From contig JAFEEQ010000013.1 in the NCBI GenBank assembly GCA_018241025.1, positions 62,001-126,000 on the forward strand: DNA of 64,000 nt. The letters are read 5' to 3'. Of this stretch, positions 19,287 to 28,583 are shown piece by piece (the first letter of the stretch is position 1; every line of letters starts with the position of its first letter). This DNA is from Pseudomonadota bacterium (GTDB taxonomy: Bacteria > Pseudomonadota > Alphaproteobacteria > Micropepsales > Micropepsaceae). The notes beneath the pieces were generated by a model that saw only the letters and a list, made by a program, of their open reading frames with translations, was not told the DNA's origin and ran no database searches. The position numbers and the translations under genes are program-made.

Positions 19287-21416
19287 CTACTCCGCCGCCA
19301 TCTTCGCCGAACCGGCGACGAATTCGCGGCTGCATTCGGCCATCGTCGCGCTGGCGCGGGCGATGGGGTTGGTGAGGTAGAAGTCGGTCATCGTGCTGCC
19401 GAGCGGACGGCTCGTGTCGAGCGGGCCGGCGGCGCCGACGGCGGCCCAATCGGTGGCCGATGCGCCGCCATGCGGAACGAGCTCGTGATGATCGGCGAAA
19501 TGCGGCGCGTCGGCGACGAGCGCGGCGCGCAGAGCATCGAGGGTGTCGTAAGGCAGACGTTTGCCCAGGACATCGGAGAGCGCGCGCAGGATCGTCCAGT
19601 CTTCCTTGGCCTCGCCCGGCGGAAAGACGGCGCGATGGGCAGGCTGCACCCGGCCCTCGAAATTCACGTAGAGGCCTTCCTTCTCGGTATAGGCGGCGCC
19701 CGGCAGGATCACGTCGGCGTTGTGCGCGCCCGCATCGCCATGGCTGCCCTGATAGACCACGAAGGCGCGGCCGAGATGGCCGACATCGAACTCGTCGGCG
19801 CCGAGCGAGTAGATGAACTCGATCTCGCCCTTCTGCGCGCCGTCGACGATGGCGGCGACATCGCGGCCGGCTTCACCCGGCACGAAGCCGAGATCGAGCG
19901 CGGCGACGCGGGACGCGGCGGTGTGAAGGACGTTGAAACCGTTCCAGCCGCCTTCGGCCGCGCTGCCGGCGGGGCCGATCATGCCGGTGTCGGCAGCGAT
20001 CTTTGCGGCGAGTTTCAGGATCGCGGCGCCGTCGGCGCGCGAGATCGCAGAGGTGCCGAGGATGAGCATCGGGCGCTTGGCGTCGCGCAGGATCTGCGCG
20101 AAGGCGTGCGTGCCGGCGGCGATCTGTTCAAGCATATCGGTGCCGGCGCCGAGATCGGTGACCGGATAGGTCTGGTCCATCGTCACGCCGATGCCAGCGA
20201 TCTTCACGCCGCTGGCGAGCCAGGCCTTGCGGATGCGGGCGTTGAGCACCGGCGCTTCCCAGCGCGGGTTGGCACCGACGATCAGGATCGCATCGGCGGC
20301 TTCGACGCCGGCGATGGTGGTGTTGAAGAGATAGCTCTGCCGCGCGCCGCCGAGCTTGGCGCCGTCCTGACGGCAATCGATGTTCTTGACGCCGAGCGCG
20401 GCCATCAGGTCCTTGAGTGCCTTGATCTCTTCGGCGGCGGCGAGATCGCCGACGATGGCAGCCATCTTCTCCGGCACGGTCGTGGCGAGCTTCGCGGCGA
20501 TGGCGGCGAAGGCTTCGGACCAGGTCGCGGGCTGCAGCTTGCCGGATTTGCGGATGTAAGGGCGGTCGAGACGCTGGCGCAGGAGACCGTCACAGGCGTG
20601 ACGCGTCTTGTCGCCGATCCACTCCTCGTTCACGTCCTCGTTGAGGCGCGGCAGCACGCGCATGACCTGCGGGCCACGGCTGTCGATGCGGATCGCGCAG
20701 CCCTGCGCGTCCATCACATCGACGGAGTCGGTGTGGCGGAGCTCCCAGGGGCGGGCGGTGAAGGTGTAGGGCTTGGAGGTCAGTGCGCCGACCGGGCAGA
20801 GATCGACGATGTTGCCCGAAAGTTCGGAGGCGAAGGCCTTCTCGAGATAGGTCGTGATCTCCATGTCCTCGCCGCGGCCGGTGGCGCCGAGATCGGGAAC
20901 GCCGGCAACCTCGGTGGCGAAGCGGATGCAGCGCGTGCACTGGATGCAGCGCGTCATCACGGTCTTCACCAGCGGGCCCATGTATTTCTCTTCGACCGCG
21001 CGCTTCTGCTCATGGAAGCGGTTGAAGGCGGCGCGGCCATAGCCCATCGCCTGGTCCTGCAGGTCGCATTCGCCGCCCTGGTCGCAGATCGGGCAATCGA
21101 GCGGATGATTGATGAGCAGGAATTCCATCACGCCTTCGCGCGCCTTGCGGGCAATCGGCGAGTTCGTGTTGATCTTGGCGGGCGTGCCGTCCTTGTTCGG
21201 AAAGATGTCGCGGACCTGGAGCGCGCAGGAGGCCTGCGGCTTGGGCGCGCCGACCCATTCGACCAGGCACATGCGGCAATTGCCGGCGACGCTGAGACGC
21301 TCGTGATAGCAGAAGCGCGGAATCTCGGCGCCGGTGCTCTCGCAGGCCTGGAGCAGGGTGAGATTGTCGTCGGCTTCGATTTCCTGGCCGTCTATGATGA
21401 GCTTGCGGGTGGGCAT
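19287..21416 (-). CDS. nuoG: NADH-quinone oxidoreductase subunit G
   Basis: The 709-residue peripheral-arm subunit holds several iron-sulfur clusters. The N-terminal [2Fe-2S] cysteines are Cys36, 47, 50 and 64 ([16 protein letters not shown] ... ASC). They are followed by [18 protein letters not shown] and the [4Fe-4S] set [16 protein letters not shown] ... VDLCPVGAL. The rest is the molybdopterin-oxidoreductase-like domain. The ATG at 21416 ([12 protein letters not shown]) shares one base with the stop of the upstream DUF3291 gene (TGATG). An open frame upstream is not coding. Confidence 0.96.
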   Translation of the reverse strand: MPTRKLIIDGQEIEADDNLTLLQACESTGAEIPRFCYHERLSVAGNCRMCLVEWVGAPKPQASCALQVRDIFPNKDGTPAKINTNSPIARKAREGVMEFLLINHPLDCPICDQGGECDLQDQAMGYGRAAFNRFHEQKRAVEEKYMGPLVKTVMTRCIQCTRCIRFATEVAGVPDLGATGRGEDMEITTYLEKAFASELSGNIVDLCPVGALTSKPYTFTARPWELRHTDSVDVMDAQGCAIRIDSRGPQVMRVLPRLNEDVNEEWIGDKTRHACDGLLRQRLDRPYIRKSGKLQPATWSEAFAAIAAKLATTVPEKMAAIVGDLAAAEEIKALKDLMAALGVKNIDCRQDGAKLGGARQSYLFNTTIAGVEAADAILIVGANPRWEAPVLNARIRKAWLASGVKIAGIGVTMDQTYPVTDLGAGTDMLEQIAAGTHAFAQILRDAKRPMLILGTSAISRADGAAILKLAAKIAADTGMIGPAGSAAEGGWNGFNVLHTAASRVAALDLGFVPGEAGRDVAAIVDGAQKGEIEFIYSLGADEFDVGHLGRAFVVYQGSHGDAGAHNADVILPGAAYTEKEGLYVNFEGRVQPAHRAVFPPGEAKEDWTILRALSDVLGKRLPYDTLDALRAALVADAPHFADHHELVPHGGASATDWAAVGAAGPLDTSRPLGSTMTDFYLTNPIARASATMAECSREFVAGSAKMAAE

Positions 21417-21880
21417 CAGGCGCACCTTTTCTCGCGCCACAGCCTGGCGGCGGGAGCGGACTCCCAGCCGAAAGCGTGGTCGCTGGGGCCGTTGGCGATG
21501 AGATGGGCGAGACGGGCTTCCGCCTCGGCGATGGTCGGGATGTGGCCGGGCTCGATCCACCACATGACGAGATAAGGCTGCGCGGAAGCCTCGAACCATT
21601 CGTGCTTGCGGGCGTAGATCTTGGCGTGGACGGTGTTCCACACGTAATTCTCGAGCGCTTCGACGCTCTCCCACACAGTGAGGTTCGCGGCGACATCTTC
21701 GGCGCCCGGAACGATGAGCACCGGCGCGTTGTCGCCTTCGGCGCTCTTCAGCCGCCAGACGAAGCCCGGCATGCGGTCGCCGAGCGCGTTGATGCGATCC
21801 AGATTGGCGTGGAAATCGGCCATGCCGGGGCCGTTCTTGTCGCCCTTGAAGCGCGCCACGTTGTATTGCGCCAGATGCAT
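21416..21880 (-). CDS. DUF3291 protein embedded in the nuo operon
   Basis: This 154-residue protein looks like DUF3291, a dimeric alpha/beta-barrel family related to small monooxygenase or heme-binding-like folds. Supporting sequence is MHLAQYNVARFKGD at the start, NLTVWESVEALENYVWNTVHAKIYARKHEWF in the middle and LVMWWIEPGHIPTIAEAEARL. It has no metal or flavin motif I can name. It lies 4 nt after nuoF and shares one base with the nuoG start, so it is made with complex I. It is not a known subunit. Function is unknown; a role in assembly or quality control is only a guess from position. Confidence 0.8.
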   Translation of the reverse strand: MHLAQYNVARFKGDKNGPGMADFHANLDRINALGDRMPGFVWRLKSAEGDNAPVLIVPGAEDVAANLTVWESVEALENYVWNTVHAKIYARKHEWFEASAQPYLVMWWIEPGHIPTIAEAEARLAHLIANGPSDHAFGWESAPAARLWREKRCA

Positions 21881-21884
21881 CGCC

Positions 21885-23168
21885 CTACTCCGCCGCGACT
21901 TTCTGGGACTGGCGTTCCGCGATGCGGCGCTCGAGCTCCGGACGGAAATGGCGGATCAGGCCCTGGATCGGCCAGGGGGCGGCGTCGCCGAGGCCGCAGA
22001 TGGTGTGGCCCTCGCACTGCTTGCCGACATCCCAGAGCTGATCGATCTCCTCGACGCGGGCATCGCCGGTTTCGAGACGCTTCATCACGCGCCACATCCA
22101 GCCGGTGCCTTCGCGGCAGGGCGTGCACTGGCCGCAGCTCTCATGCTTATAGAAATAGGCGTAGCGCGCGATGGTCTTCACGAGGTCGGTGGACTTGTCC
22201 ATCACTATGACCGCGGCGGTGCCGAGCGAGGAATTGACCGCCTTCAGCGAGTCGAAATCCATCAGGACCTCGTCGCAGACCGATTTCGGGATCATCGGGC
22301 AGGAGGCGCCGCCAGGGATCACGGCGAGGAGATTGTCCCAGCCGCCGCGCACGCCGCCGGCATATTTCTCGATCAGCTCCTTCATCGGGATCGAGAGCGA
22401 CTCCTCGACCACGCAGGGCGTGTTCACATGGCCGGAGATCTGGAACAGCTTGGTGCCGGTGTTGTTCGGGCGGCCGAAGCTCGCGAACCATTCGGGGCCG
22501 CGGCGCATGATCGTCGGCACGACCGCGATGCTCTCGACGTTGTTCACCGTCGTCGGGCAGCCATAGATTCCCATGTTCGCCGGAAACGGCGGCTTCATGC
22601 GCGGCATGCCCTTCTTGCCCTCGAAGCTCTCGAGCAAGGCGGTTTCTTCGCCGCAGATATAGGCGCCGGCGCCGTGATGGACGAAGCAATCGAAGTCCCA
22701 GCCGTGGACGTTGTCCTTGCCGATCAGCTTCTTCTCGTAACACTCGTCGATCGCGGCCTGCAGCGCCTCGCGCTCGCGGACGAACTCGCCGCGGACATAG
22801 ATGTAGGCCGTATGCGCACGCATCGCGTAGCAGGCGATCAGGCAGCCTTCGATGAGATGATGCGGGTCGTTGCGCATGATCTCGCGGTCCTTGCACGTGC
22901 CCGGCTCGGACTCGTCGGCGTTGACGACAAGATAATGCGGACGGTCCTTCACCTCTTTGGGCATGAAGGTCCATTTGAGGCCGGTGGCGAAACCGGCGCC
23001 GCCGCGGCCGCGCAGGCCCGACTTCTTGACGACCTCGCAGATCGCCTCCGGCGTCATCTCGAGGATCTTCTTGGTGCCGTCCCACAGCCCGCGCGACTTC
23101 GCGCCGGCCACGGACTTGTCCTGCAGGCCGTAGATGTTGGTGAAGATGCGGTCCTTGTCGGCGAGCAT
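21885..23168 (-). CDS. nuoF: NADH-quinone oxidoreductase subunit F
   Basis: The 427-residue subunit binds NADH and FMN and oxidises NADH. Visible are the FMN-binding [16 protein letters not shown], the NADH-site segment [35 protein letters not shown] and the cluster N3 motif [13 protein letters not shown] with the fourth Cys in [10 protein letters not shown]. The start at 23168 ([14 protein letters not shown]) shares one base with the nuoE stop. Confidence 0.97.
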   Translation of the reverse strand: MLADKDRIFTNIYGLQDKSVAGAKSRGLWDGTKKILEMTPEAICEVVKKSGLRGRGGAGFATGLKWTFMPKEVKDRPHYLVVNADESEPGTCKDREIMRNDPHHLIEGCLIACYAMRAHTAYIYVRGEFVREREALQAAIDECYEKKLIGKDNVHGWDFDCFVHHGAGAYICGEETALLESFEGKKGMPRMKPPFPANMGIYGCPTTVNNVESIAVVPTIMRRGPEWFASFGRPNNTGTKLFQISGHVNTPCVVEESLSIPMKELIEKYAGGVRGGWDNLLAVIPGGASCPMIPKSVCDEVLMDFDSLKAVNSSLGTAAVIVMDKSTDLVKTIARYAYFYKHESCGQCTPCREGTGWMWRVMKRLETGDARVEEIDQLWDVGKQCEGHTICGLGDAAPWPIQGLIRHFRPELERRIAERQSQKVAAE

Positions 23169-23800
23169 CAGGCGGTTTCCGGTTTCTTCGAGTAGATCGC
23201 GGGATCGGTGAGCGTGTTGGGGCCGGTCACGGCCTCGGAGGAGACGCGGCCGATCTGCGAGCCCGGCTTCGGCTTCTCGCCGCGGCGGAAGGCTTCGATC
23301 AGCTTGACCGTCGTCTCGGCGTCGAGGTCCTCGTAGAAGTCGCGGCCGACCTGGAACACCGGCGCGTTGGTGCAGGCGCCGAGACATTCCACTTCGGTCC
23401 AGGACAGCATGCCGTCGGCGCTCGGCGTCATCTGCGACGGGCCGATGTGCTTCTTGCAGGCTTCCATCACCGCATCGGAGTTGCGCAGCGTGCAGGGCGG
23501 CGTGGTGCAGACCTGGAGATGGAATTTGCCGACCGGGACGAGGTTGAACATCGTGTAGAAGGTCGCGACCTCGAGCACGCGGATGAACGCCATGTCGAGG
23601 CGCTTGCCGACCACTTCGATCATCGGATGGCTGACCCAGCCTTCCTGTTCCTGGCCGATCCAGAGCAGCGAGATCACTGCCGAAGCCTGACGGCCGGGCG
23701 GGTACTTCACGATCTCCTTGGCGACGCGCGCTTCGCTCTCCGCGTTGAAGGCGAAGGAGGCGGGCTGAAGCTCGGGCGGGGCGAGACGGCGAACGCTCAT
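23168..23800 (-). CDS. nuoE: NADH-quinone oxidoreductase subunit E
   Basis: The 210-residue thioredoxin-like subunit carries [2Fe-2S] cluster N1a on Cys98, Cys103 (VCTTPPC), Cys139 and Cys143 (ECLGAC). The N-terminal helical bundle ([20 protein letters not shown]) is typical. A C-terminal tail of about 40 residues, rich in Pro, Gly and Ser, is common in alphaproteobacterial NuoE. Its start overlaps the stop of the preceding non-nuo gene as ATGA. Confidence 0.96.
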   Translation of the reverse strand: MSVRRLAPPELQPASFAFNAESEARVAKEIVKYPPGRQASAVISLLWIGQEQEGWVSHPMIEVVGKRLDMAFIRVLEVATFYTMFNLVPVGKFHLQVCTTPPCTLRNSDAVMEACKKHIGPSQMTPSADGMLSWTEVECLGACTNAPVFQVGRDFYEDLDAETTVKLIEAFRRGEKPKPGSQIGRVSSEAVTGPNTLTDPAIYSKKPETA

Positions 23801-24270
23801 TGGCGGCCTATATCACTGTGGAGTTCATGCCGCTCACCGCCGAACGCCGCGCACCATTGGTCGCCGTCGTGAAACAGTGCCGCAAGGAGGTCCCGATAGG
23901 CTTGCGTGCCCTTGGCCTTGATCGTGGCGACTTCGCCGCGCGCGATATTGGTCGAATGCTGCGCGACCTCGCTGGTCGTCGCGAGATGCGGCGCAGACGG
24001 CGCACCTTCGATCACGTGCTCGTTGTGGTCGGCATAGGCGCGGAGATCGCCTCCGGCCGTGCTCTTGAGCTGATTGTAGCAGCTCCGGCAGACCACCCTG
24101 CCGGTGTCGTCCGGGGTGCTGCACGCCTCCATATAGGCCGACTGCGCGATCGAGTCGGTCGTCGGCGTCTTCTGATAGAGCGAGAAAGCGATGGCCTTGT
24201 AATCGGGCGCCGCGAACGCCGCCGCCACGAGCATGGAGCTGACAAGCAGGCTGCCGAGGAGACGCCTCAT
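23797..24270 (-). CDS. Secreted cysteine-containing protein between nuoD and nuoE
   Basis: This 157-residue protein has a standard signal peptide ([20 protein letters not shown], likely cut before APDY). The mature part has four cysteines: Cys50, the pair Cys61/Cys64 (VCRSC) and Cys140 (DQWC). They could form disulfides or bind a metal or cofactor. I do not recognise a family. The start overlaps the nuoD stop by 4 nt and the stop overlaps the nuoE start by 4 nt, so it is fully coupled to complex I synthesis even though it is exported. The codon pattern and coupling make it a real gene. Function is unknown. Confidence 0.8.
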   Translation of the reverse strand: MRRLLGSLLVSSMLVAAAFAAPDYKAIAFSLYQKTPTTDSIAQSAYMEACSTPDDTGRVVCRSCYNQLKSTAGGDLRAYADHNEHVIEGAPSAPHLATTSEVAQHSTNIARGEVATIKAKGTQAYRDLLAALFHDGDQWCAAFGGERHELHSDIGRQ

Positions 24271-25481
24271 CTGTCGACCTCGCCGAAGACGATGTCGAGC
24301 GAGCCCAGCACGGCGGAGACGTCGGCGAGCATGTGACCCTTGTTCATGTAATCCATCGCCTGCAGATGCACGAAGGATGGCGCGCGGATCTTGCAGCGAT
24401 AGGGCTTGTTGGTGCCGTCGGAGACCAGATAGACGCCGAACTCGCCCTTGGGCGCCTCGATGCCGACATAGGCTTCGCCGGCCGGAACGTGGAAGCCTTC
24501 GGTGTAGAGCTTGAAGTGATGGATGAGAGCTTCCATCGACGACTTCATCTCGCCGCGCTTGGGCGGGACGACCTTGTTGTCCGTCGAAGAGACCGGGCCG
24601 GAGGGCATCTTGGCGATGCACTGCTTCATGATCTTGACCGACTGGCGCATCTCTTCCATGCGCATCACGTAACGGTCGTAGCAGTCGCCGTTCTTGCCGA
24701 TCGGGATCTGGAAATCGAGCTCGCTGTAGCACTCATAGGGCTGTGCGCGGCGGATGTCCCAGGCGACGCCGGCCGAACGCAGCATCACGCCGGTGAAGCC
24801 CCACATCTCGGCCTCGGCGCGGTTGACGACGCCGATGTCGACATTGCGCTGCTTGAAGATGCGGTTCTCGAGCAGGAGCGCGTCGAGATCGTCGCAGAGC
24901 TTGAGGTACTCGTCGCAAAAACGATCCATGTCCTCGAGCAGACCGGGCGGCAGGTCCTGATGCACGCCGCCGGGACGGAAATACTTGGCATGCATGCGGC
25001 TGCCCGAGACGCGCTCGTAGAACTGCATCATGGTTTCGCGGGCATCCATGCCCCAGAGCGGCGGGGTGAGCGCACCGACATCCATCGCCTGGAAGGTGAC
25101 GTTGAGGATGTGGTTCATCAGCCGGCCGAGCTCGGACATCAGCACGCGGATGTACTGGCCGCGCTTCGGCACTTCGAGACCGAGAAGCTTCTCGATCGCG
25201 AGACAGTAAGCATGCTCCTGGTTCATCGGCGCGACGTAGTCGAGGCGGTCGAAATAGCCGATGTTCTGGAGATAGGTCTTGTGCTCGATCAGCTTCTCGG
25301 TGCCGCGATGGAGCAGGCCGATATGCGGATCGACGCGGGTGACGATCTCGCCGTCGAGATCGAGGACGAGACGCAGGACGCCGTGCGCGGCGGGATGCTG
25401 CGGGCCGAAATTGAGTGTGATCTGGCCTTCTTCGGCGCCGCCCTTGTTACCGGCCGGAATGTTTTCCAGCGTGACGCTCAT
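24267..25481 (-). CDS. nuoD: NADH-quinone oxidoreductase subunit D
   Basis: The 404-residue 49-kDa-type subunit lines the quinone site. Motifs are [36 protein letters not shown], the Tyr in [17 protein letters not shown], and the C-terminal DIVFGEVDR. The start at 25481 ([15 protein letters not shown]) overlaps the nuoC stop as ATGA; the longer open frame upstream is nuoC read in another frame. NuoC and NuoD are separate here, not fused. Confidence 0.97.
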   Translation of the reverse strand: MSVTLENIPAGNKGGAEEGQITLNFGPQHPAAHGVLRLVLDLDGEIVTRVDPHIGLLHRGTEKLIEHKTYLQNIGYFDRLDYVAPMNQEHAYCLAIEKLLGLEVPKRGQYIRVLMSELGRLMNHILNVTFQAMDVGALTPPLWGMDARETMMQFYERVSGSRMHAKYFRPGGVHQDLPPGLLEDMDRFCDEYLKLCDDLDALLLENRIFKQRNVDIGVVNRAEAEMWGFTGVMLRSAGVAWDIRRAQPYECYSELDFQIPIGKNGDCYDRYVMRMEEMRQSVKIMKQCIAKMPSGPVSSTDNKVVPPKRGEMKSSMEALIHHFKLYTEGFHVPAGEAYVGIEAPKGEFGVYLVSDGTNKPYRCKIRAPSFVHLQAMDYMNKGHMLADVSAVLGSLDIVFGEVDR

Positions 25482-26107
25482 GCCTTTTTCCCCGGATTGC
25501 CCGAACCGACGCCCGGCGCCAGAGGAAGGCTCTCGATGATATGCGGCGCGCCTTCCCACGGGCTCATGAAGTCGAAGTCGCGGAATTCCTGGACGAGCTG
25601 GACCGGCTGATAGACGACACGCTTCAACTCGTCGTCGTAGCGGACCTCGACATAGCCGGTGAGCGGGAAGTCCTTGCGCAGCGGATGGCCCGAGAAACCG
25701 TAATCCGTGAGCATGCGGCGCAGGTCCGGGTGGCCTTCGAAGACGATGCCGTACATGTCGAAGGCTTCGCGCTCGAACCAGTTGGCGGCGGGATAGACCG
25801 CGACCACGGACGGGACCACATCGCCCTCCCCCGCCAGAACCTTCACGCGGATGCGCAGGTTCTTCGTCAGCGACAGGAGGTGATAGACGACGTCGAAACG
25901 CTTCTCGCGCTTCGGCCAATCGACGCCGCAGATATCGATGAGAATCTTGAACTCGCAGGCCGCGTCGTCCCGCAGCCAGCTCATCACACGAACGATCTCG
26001 GCGGCGGCGACTTCGATAGTCAGTTCATTCACGGCGACGGCATGGGCCGTAATGGCGCCCGGCAGCGCGTCGCTGAGTTTCTGTCCGAAGGCGGCGAGAT
26101 CGGTCAT
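25478..26107 (-). CDS. nuoC: NADH-quinone oxidoreductase subunit C
   Basis: The 209-residue 30-kDa-type subunit has the signature [29 protein letters not shown] followed by [21 protein letters not shown]-terminal tail ends in GSGNPGKKA. It begins directly after the nuoB stop with no spacer and overlaps nuoD by 4 nt. Confidence 0.97.
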   Translation of the reverse strand: MTDLAAFGQKLSDALPGAITAHAVAVNELTIEVAAAEIVRVMSWLRDDAACEFKILIDICGVDWPKREKRFDVVYHLLSLTKNLRIRVKVLAGEGDVVPSVVAVYPAANWFEREAFDMYGIVFEGHPDLRRMLTDYGFSGHPLRKDFPLTGYVEVRYDDELKRVVYQPVQLVQEFRDFDFMSPWEGAPHIIESLPLAPGVGSGNPGKKA

Positions 26108-26668
26108 CTAGCGCTCGATGGTTCCGGTGCGGCGGATTTTCCGCTGCAGCAACATGATGCCGTAGACCAGCGCCTCCGCGGTCGGCGGGCAGCCAGGGAC
26201 GTAGATGTCGACGGGGACGATGCGGTCGCAGCCGCGCACCACGGCGTAGCTATAGTGATAGTAACCGCCGCCATTGGCGCAGGAGCCCATCGAGATGACG
26301 TAGCGCGGCTCGGGCATCTGGTCGTAGACCTTGCGGAGCGCCGGGGCCATCTTGTTGGTCAGCGTGCCGGCGACGATCATCACATCGGACTGTCGCGGTG
26401 AGCCGCGCGGCGCGGCGCCGAACCGCTCGAGATCGTAGCGCGGCATGTTCGCCTGCATCATCTCGACGGCGCAGCACGCCAAGCCGAAGGTCATCCACAT
26501 CAGCGAACCGGTGCGGGCCCAGTTCACGAGCGCTTCGGCGGAGGTCACGAGAAAGCCCTTGTCGGCCATCTCCTGCTGCATCGCCCTGAAATAGGGATCG
26601 TTGTCGCTGACGGCGCGCGCACCTTCGACCGTGGAACGGCCCGCCTGCCCTGCGGGGATCACTCCCAT
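26108..26668 (-). CDS. nuoB: NADH-quinone oxidoreductase subunit B
   Basis: The 186-residue subunit binds cluster N2, the last electron carrier before quinone. The four ligands are Cys65-Cys66 ([10 protein letters not shown]), Cys130 ([10 protein letters not shown]) and Cys160 (VPGCPP). The start at 26668 (MGVIPAGQ) lies inside the end of nuoA (10-nt overlap). An internal start near [10 protein letters not shown] is possible but would leave no coupling. Confidence 0.96.
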   Translation of the reverse strand: MGVIPAGQAGRSTVEGARAVSDNDPYFRAMQQEMADKGFLVTSAEALVNWARTGSLMWMTFGLACCAVEMMQANMPRYDLERFGAAPRGSPRQSDVMIVAGTLTNKMAPALRKVYDQMPEPRYVISMGSCANGGGYYHYSYAVVRGCDRIVPVDIYVPGCPPTAEALVYGIMLLQRKIRRTGTIER

Positions 26669-27024
26669 TCGAGCGCTCCCTTCTTCCATTCGTAGATGAA
26701 GCCGACGGTCAGCACGCCGAGGAAGGTCACCATCGACCAGAAGGCGAAGGCGCCGGTCGCGCCCAGCGTGATCGCCCAGGGGAACAGGAACGCGACTTCG
26801 AGGTCGAAGATGATGAAGAGGATCGAGACGAGATAGAAGCGCACGTCGAACTTCATGCGCGCATCGCCGAAGGCGTTGAAGCCGCATTCATAGGCCGAGA
26901 GCTTTTCCGGGTCGGGCTTAGACGGGCCGAGAATAACGGGAGCGACAACCAGGGCGGTGGCGATCAATCCGGCCAGCCCGATGAAGATCAGGATCGGCAG
27001 GTACTCGAGCAGCATCGTGTTCAA
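26659..27024 (-). CDS. nuoA: NADH-quinone oxidoreductase subunit A
   Basis: The 121-residue, three-helix subunit has the conserved loop [36 protein letters not shown]. It is the first gene of the operon. The start appears to be TTG at 27024, which sits 8-9 nt after GGGG; the first ATG is three codons in and poorly spaced from that Shine-Dalgarno. A weak start on the first gene may limit complex I output. Confidence 0.95.
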   Translation of the reverse strand: MNTMLLEYLPILIFIGLAGLIATALVVAPVILGPSKPDPEKLSAYECGFNAFGDARMKFDVRFYLVSILFIIFDLEVAFLFPWAITLGATGAFAFWSMVTFLGVLTVGFIYEWKKGALEWE

Positions 27025-27075
27025 CGCTCGTCCCCTTTTGCCCGTGCAGCCAATTCATTGTCATTTCGCGGGTGC

Positions 27076-27103
27076 ATCATAAGCCCAAGCAGCCCGCGGG
27101 CAA
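27076..27103 (-). promoter_or_regulatory. Likely promoter of the nuo operon
   Basis: On the minus strand TTGCCC (27103-27098), a 16-nt spacer and TATGAT (27081-27076) form a good sigma-70-type promoter about 50 nt upstream of nuoA. The remaining 27104-27286 region up to the tRNA hairpin contains no gene that I can support. Confidence 0.55.
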
Positions 27104-27286
27104 CGCGGGTGTAGACCAAGATTCGGTGCGAAAAAACAGGATTTTTCAGGATGTTTGCGAGCGGTTCGCAACAGCGGCGATCACATTGAATTTCAGCAAT
27201 TGTGCGCCGCTTTCGACGTCGCAATGACGCTGCGTCACGGAAACCGATCGACGTTGGAACATCGCGCTCTGAACGATGTCCATGGA

Positions 27287-27317
27287 CCATTTTCCACCGA
27301 AATGCGGTGGAAAATGG
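27287..27317 (-). terminator. Hairpin starting at the CCA end of tRNA-Asp
   Basis: Two perfect 13-bp arms (CCATTTTCCACCG and CGGTGGAAAATGG) close a 5-nt loop. Read on the minus strand, the first three bases of the hairpin are the encoded CCA of tRNA-Asp. There is no T tract after it. It is probably a terminator or processing signal. Confidence 0.7.
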
Positions 27318-27391
27318 CGGGAGCGACGGGGCTCGAACCCGCGACCTTCGGCGTGACAGGCCGACACTCTAACCAACTGAGCTACGCCCCC
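27315..27391 (-). tRNA. tRNA-Asp (GTC)
   Basis: The 77-nt gene folds as a cloverleaf: acceptor GGGGGCG/CGCTCCC with one G-U pair, D arm GCTCAGTTGGTTAGAGT, anticodon loop CTGTCAC with GTC, and T arm GCGGGTTCGAGCCCCGT. The CCA end is encoded. It lies upstream of the nuo promoter on the same strand. Confidence 0.95.
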
Positions 27392-27494
27392 GCATCGGGA
27401 CCGAAAACGGCCCGTTCCGCGAAAGGCGGCCGGTGTAGGGCGCGGCCTCTATCGCTGTCAAGCGAGGCCGTGAAATTCCTTACGGGGTGCGACC

Positions 27495-27926
27495 TCAGTT
27501 CGGCGCCTGGCGGAATTCGTCGATGGTGACCTTGCCGTCGCCATTGAGATCGAGACGCTGGAATTCGGAGCGTACGCCGGCGGCAAACTCGTTGAAATCG
27601 ATGTAGCCGTCATCATTCCAGTCGATCAGCGGAATGGCGGTGGATTGGTCGATTGCGATACGGCGGGCGTTGGCAGCGGCAGTTTCGTCCGGATCGAGGC
27701 GACCGTCATGGTTGGTGTCGGCCTGCATGAAATATTGGCGCAAGCCGGCCTCGAGCTCAGCCCGGGTGACGGTGCCATCGTTGTCGCTGTCGTAATTGGC
27801 GATCATCATCTTGCCGGTGTGCCAGCTTTCCGAGCGCGGTGCGCTGACCGGAGACCAGCGCGGGGTGGGCGCAGCGCAGGCGCATAGCAGCGACACTATG
27901 GTGAAGACGGAAAGCTGGCCCCTCAT
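27495..27926 (-). CDS. EF-hand lipoprotein
   Basis: The 143-residue protein starts with a lipoprotein-type signal (SVFTIVSLLCACAAP, lipobox around LLCAC). It carries four canonical EF-hand loops: DSDNDGTVTRAE, DTNHDGRLDPDE, DWNDDGYIDFNE and DLNGDGKVTIDE. All four keep Asp at positions 1, 3 or 5, Gly6 and an acidic residue at position 12, so four calcium sites are likely. It is expected to be anchored in an envelope membrane. The start at 27926 follows the signal sequence; the frame is open further upstream. A paralogue lies immediately upstream. Confidence 0.85.
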   Translation of the reverse strand: MRGQLSVFTIVSLLCACAAPTPRWSPVSAPRSESWHTGKMMIANYDSDNDGTVTRAELEAGLRQYFMQADTNHDGRLDPDETAAANARRIAIDQSTAIPLIDWNDDGYIDFNEFAAGVRSEFQRLDLNGDGKVTIDEFRQAPN

Positions 27927-27973
27927 TCGCCGACTTGGCCACTCCGCTCTGGCGGGGTCAAGGCGCAGCGCCG

Positions 27974-28519
27974 TCAGTCTCCGTCGCCGCCGCTCTGTCC
28001 AGGACCACCATCGGACGGACCGCCGTGGTGACGGCCACCGCGACCGCCGGACGGCCCCTGCCCCGGCTTCCGGCCAGTCCCGGCCGGCCTGAGTTCGTCG
28101 GCGGAGAGCCGGCCATCGCGGTTCACATCGAGCGTGTCGAACAGCGACAACGCCGTACCGGAATATTCGTTGAAATCGATGCAGCCGTCCTGGTTCCAGT
28201 CGACCAGCGGCGTCGCCTCCGAGGCATCTTCCTTGACTCGCAGCTGATTGATGGCGCGCGCCTGGTCGGGGCCGATGCAATTGTGGTGGCCGACGTCATA
28301 GGTGTCGAATTCGGCCTTCAGCCCGGCCTTGAGTTCGTCGCGCGTCAGCGTGCCGTCGTGGTTGAGGTCGTACTTCAGCAGCGCTGCGGCAGGCGAATGC
28401 CAGTTCTCGTCGCGTGGCTTCGCGTTGGGATCCCAGCGCGGCTGATGGCGTGGACCGGTACTGCAGCCGGCAAGGAAAGCGAGCGCGGGAAGCAGCAGAA
28501 TGAGCGCGGGTCTTTTCAT
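27974..28519 (-). CDS. EF-hand lipoprotein with Gly-rich tail (paralogue)
   Basis: The 181-residue protein has a clear lipoprotein signal (MKRPALILLLPALAFLAGCSTG, lipobox LAGC). EF-hand loops are DLNHDGTLTRDE, DWNQDGCIDFNE and DVNRDGRLSADE. The second position is degenerate (DVGHHNCIGPDQ) and probably does not bind calcium. The tail after residue 145 is Gly/Pro/Ser-rich with His (GGRGGRHHGGPSDGG). It lies 47 nt upstream of the other EF-hand gene, and the shared layout indicates a tandem duplication. An in-frame ATG 5 codons earlier is possible. Confidence 0.85.
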   Translation of the reverse strand: MKRPALILLLPALAFLAGCSTGPRHQPRWDPNAKPRDENWHSPAAALLKYDLNHDGTLTRDELKAGLKAEFDTYDVGHHNCIGPDQARAINQLRVKEDASEATPLVDWNQDGCIDFNEYSGTALSLFDTLDVNRDGRLSADELRPAGTGRKPGQGPSGGRGGRHHGGPSDGGPGQSGGDGD

Positions 28520-28583
28520 GCCGCGATAGCGCATGAGGCGCGCGCGCCGATCAAGCCATGTGTTGTCGCGAAGTGTCGCGCAC

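Noticed and set aside
19269..21575. 768-codon plus-strand open frame across nuoG
   Set aside because: Antisense to nuoG, composition bias only.
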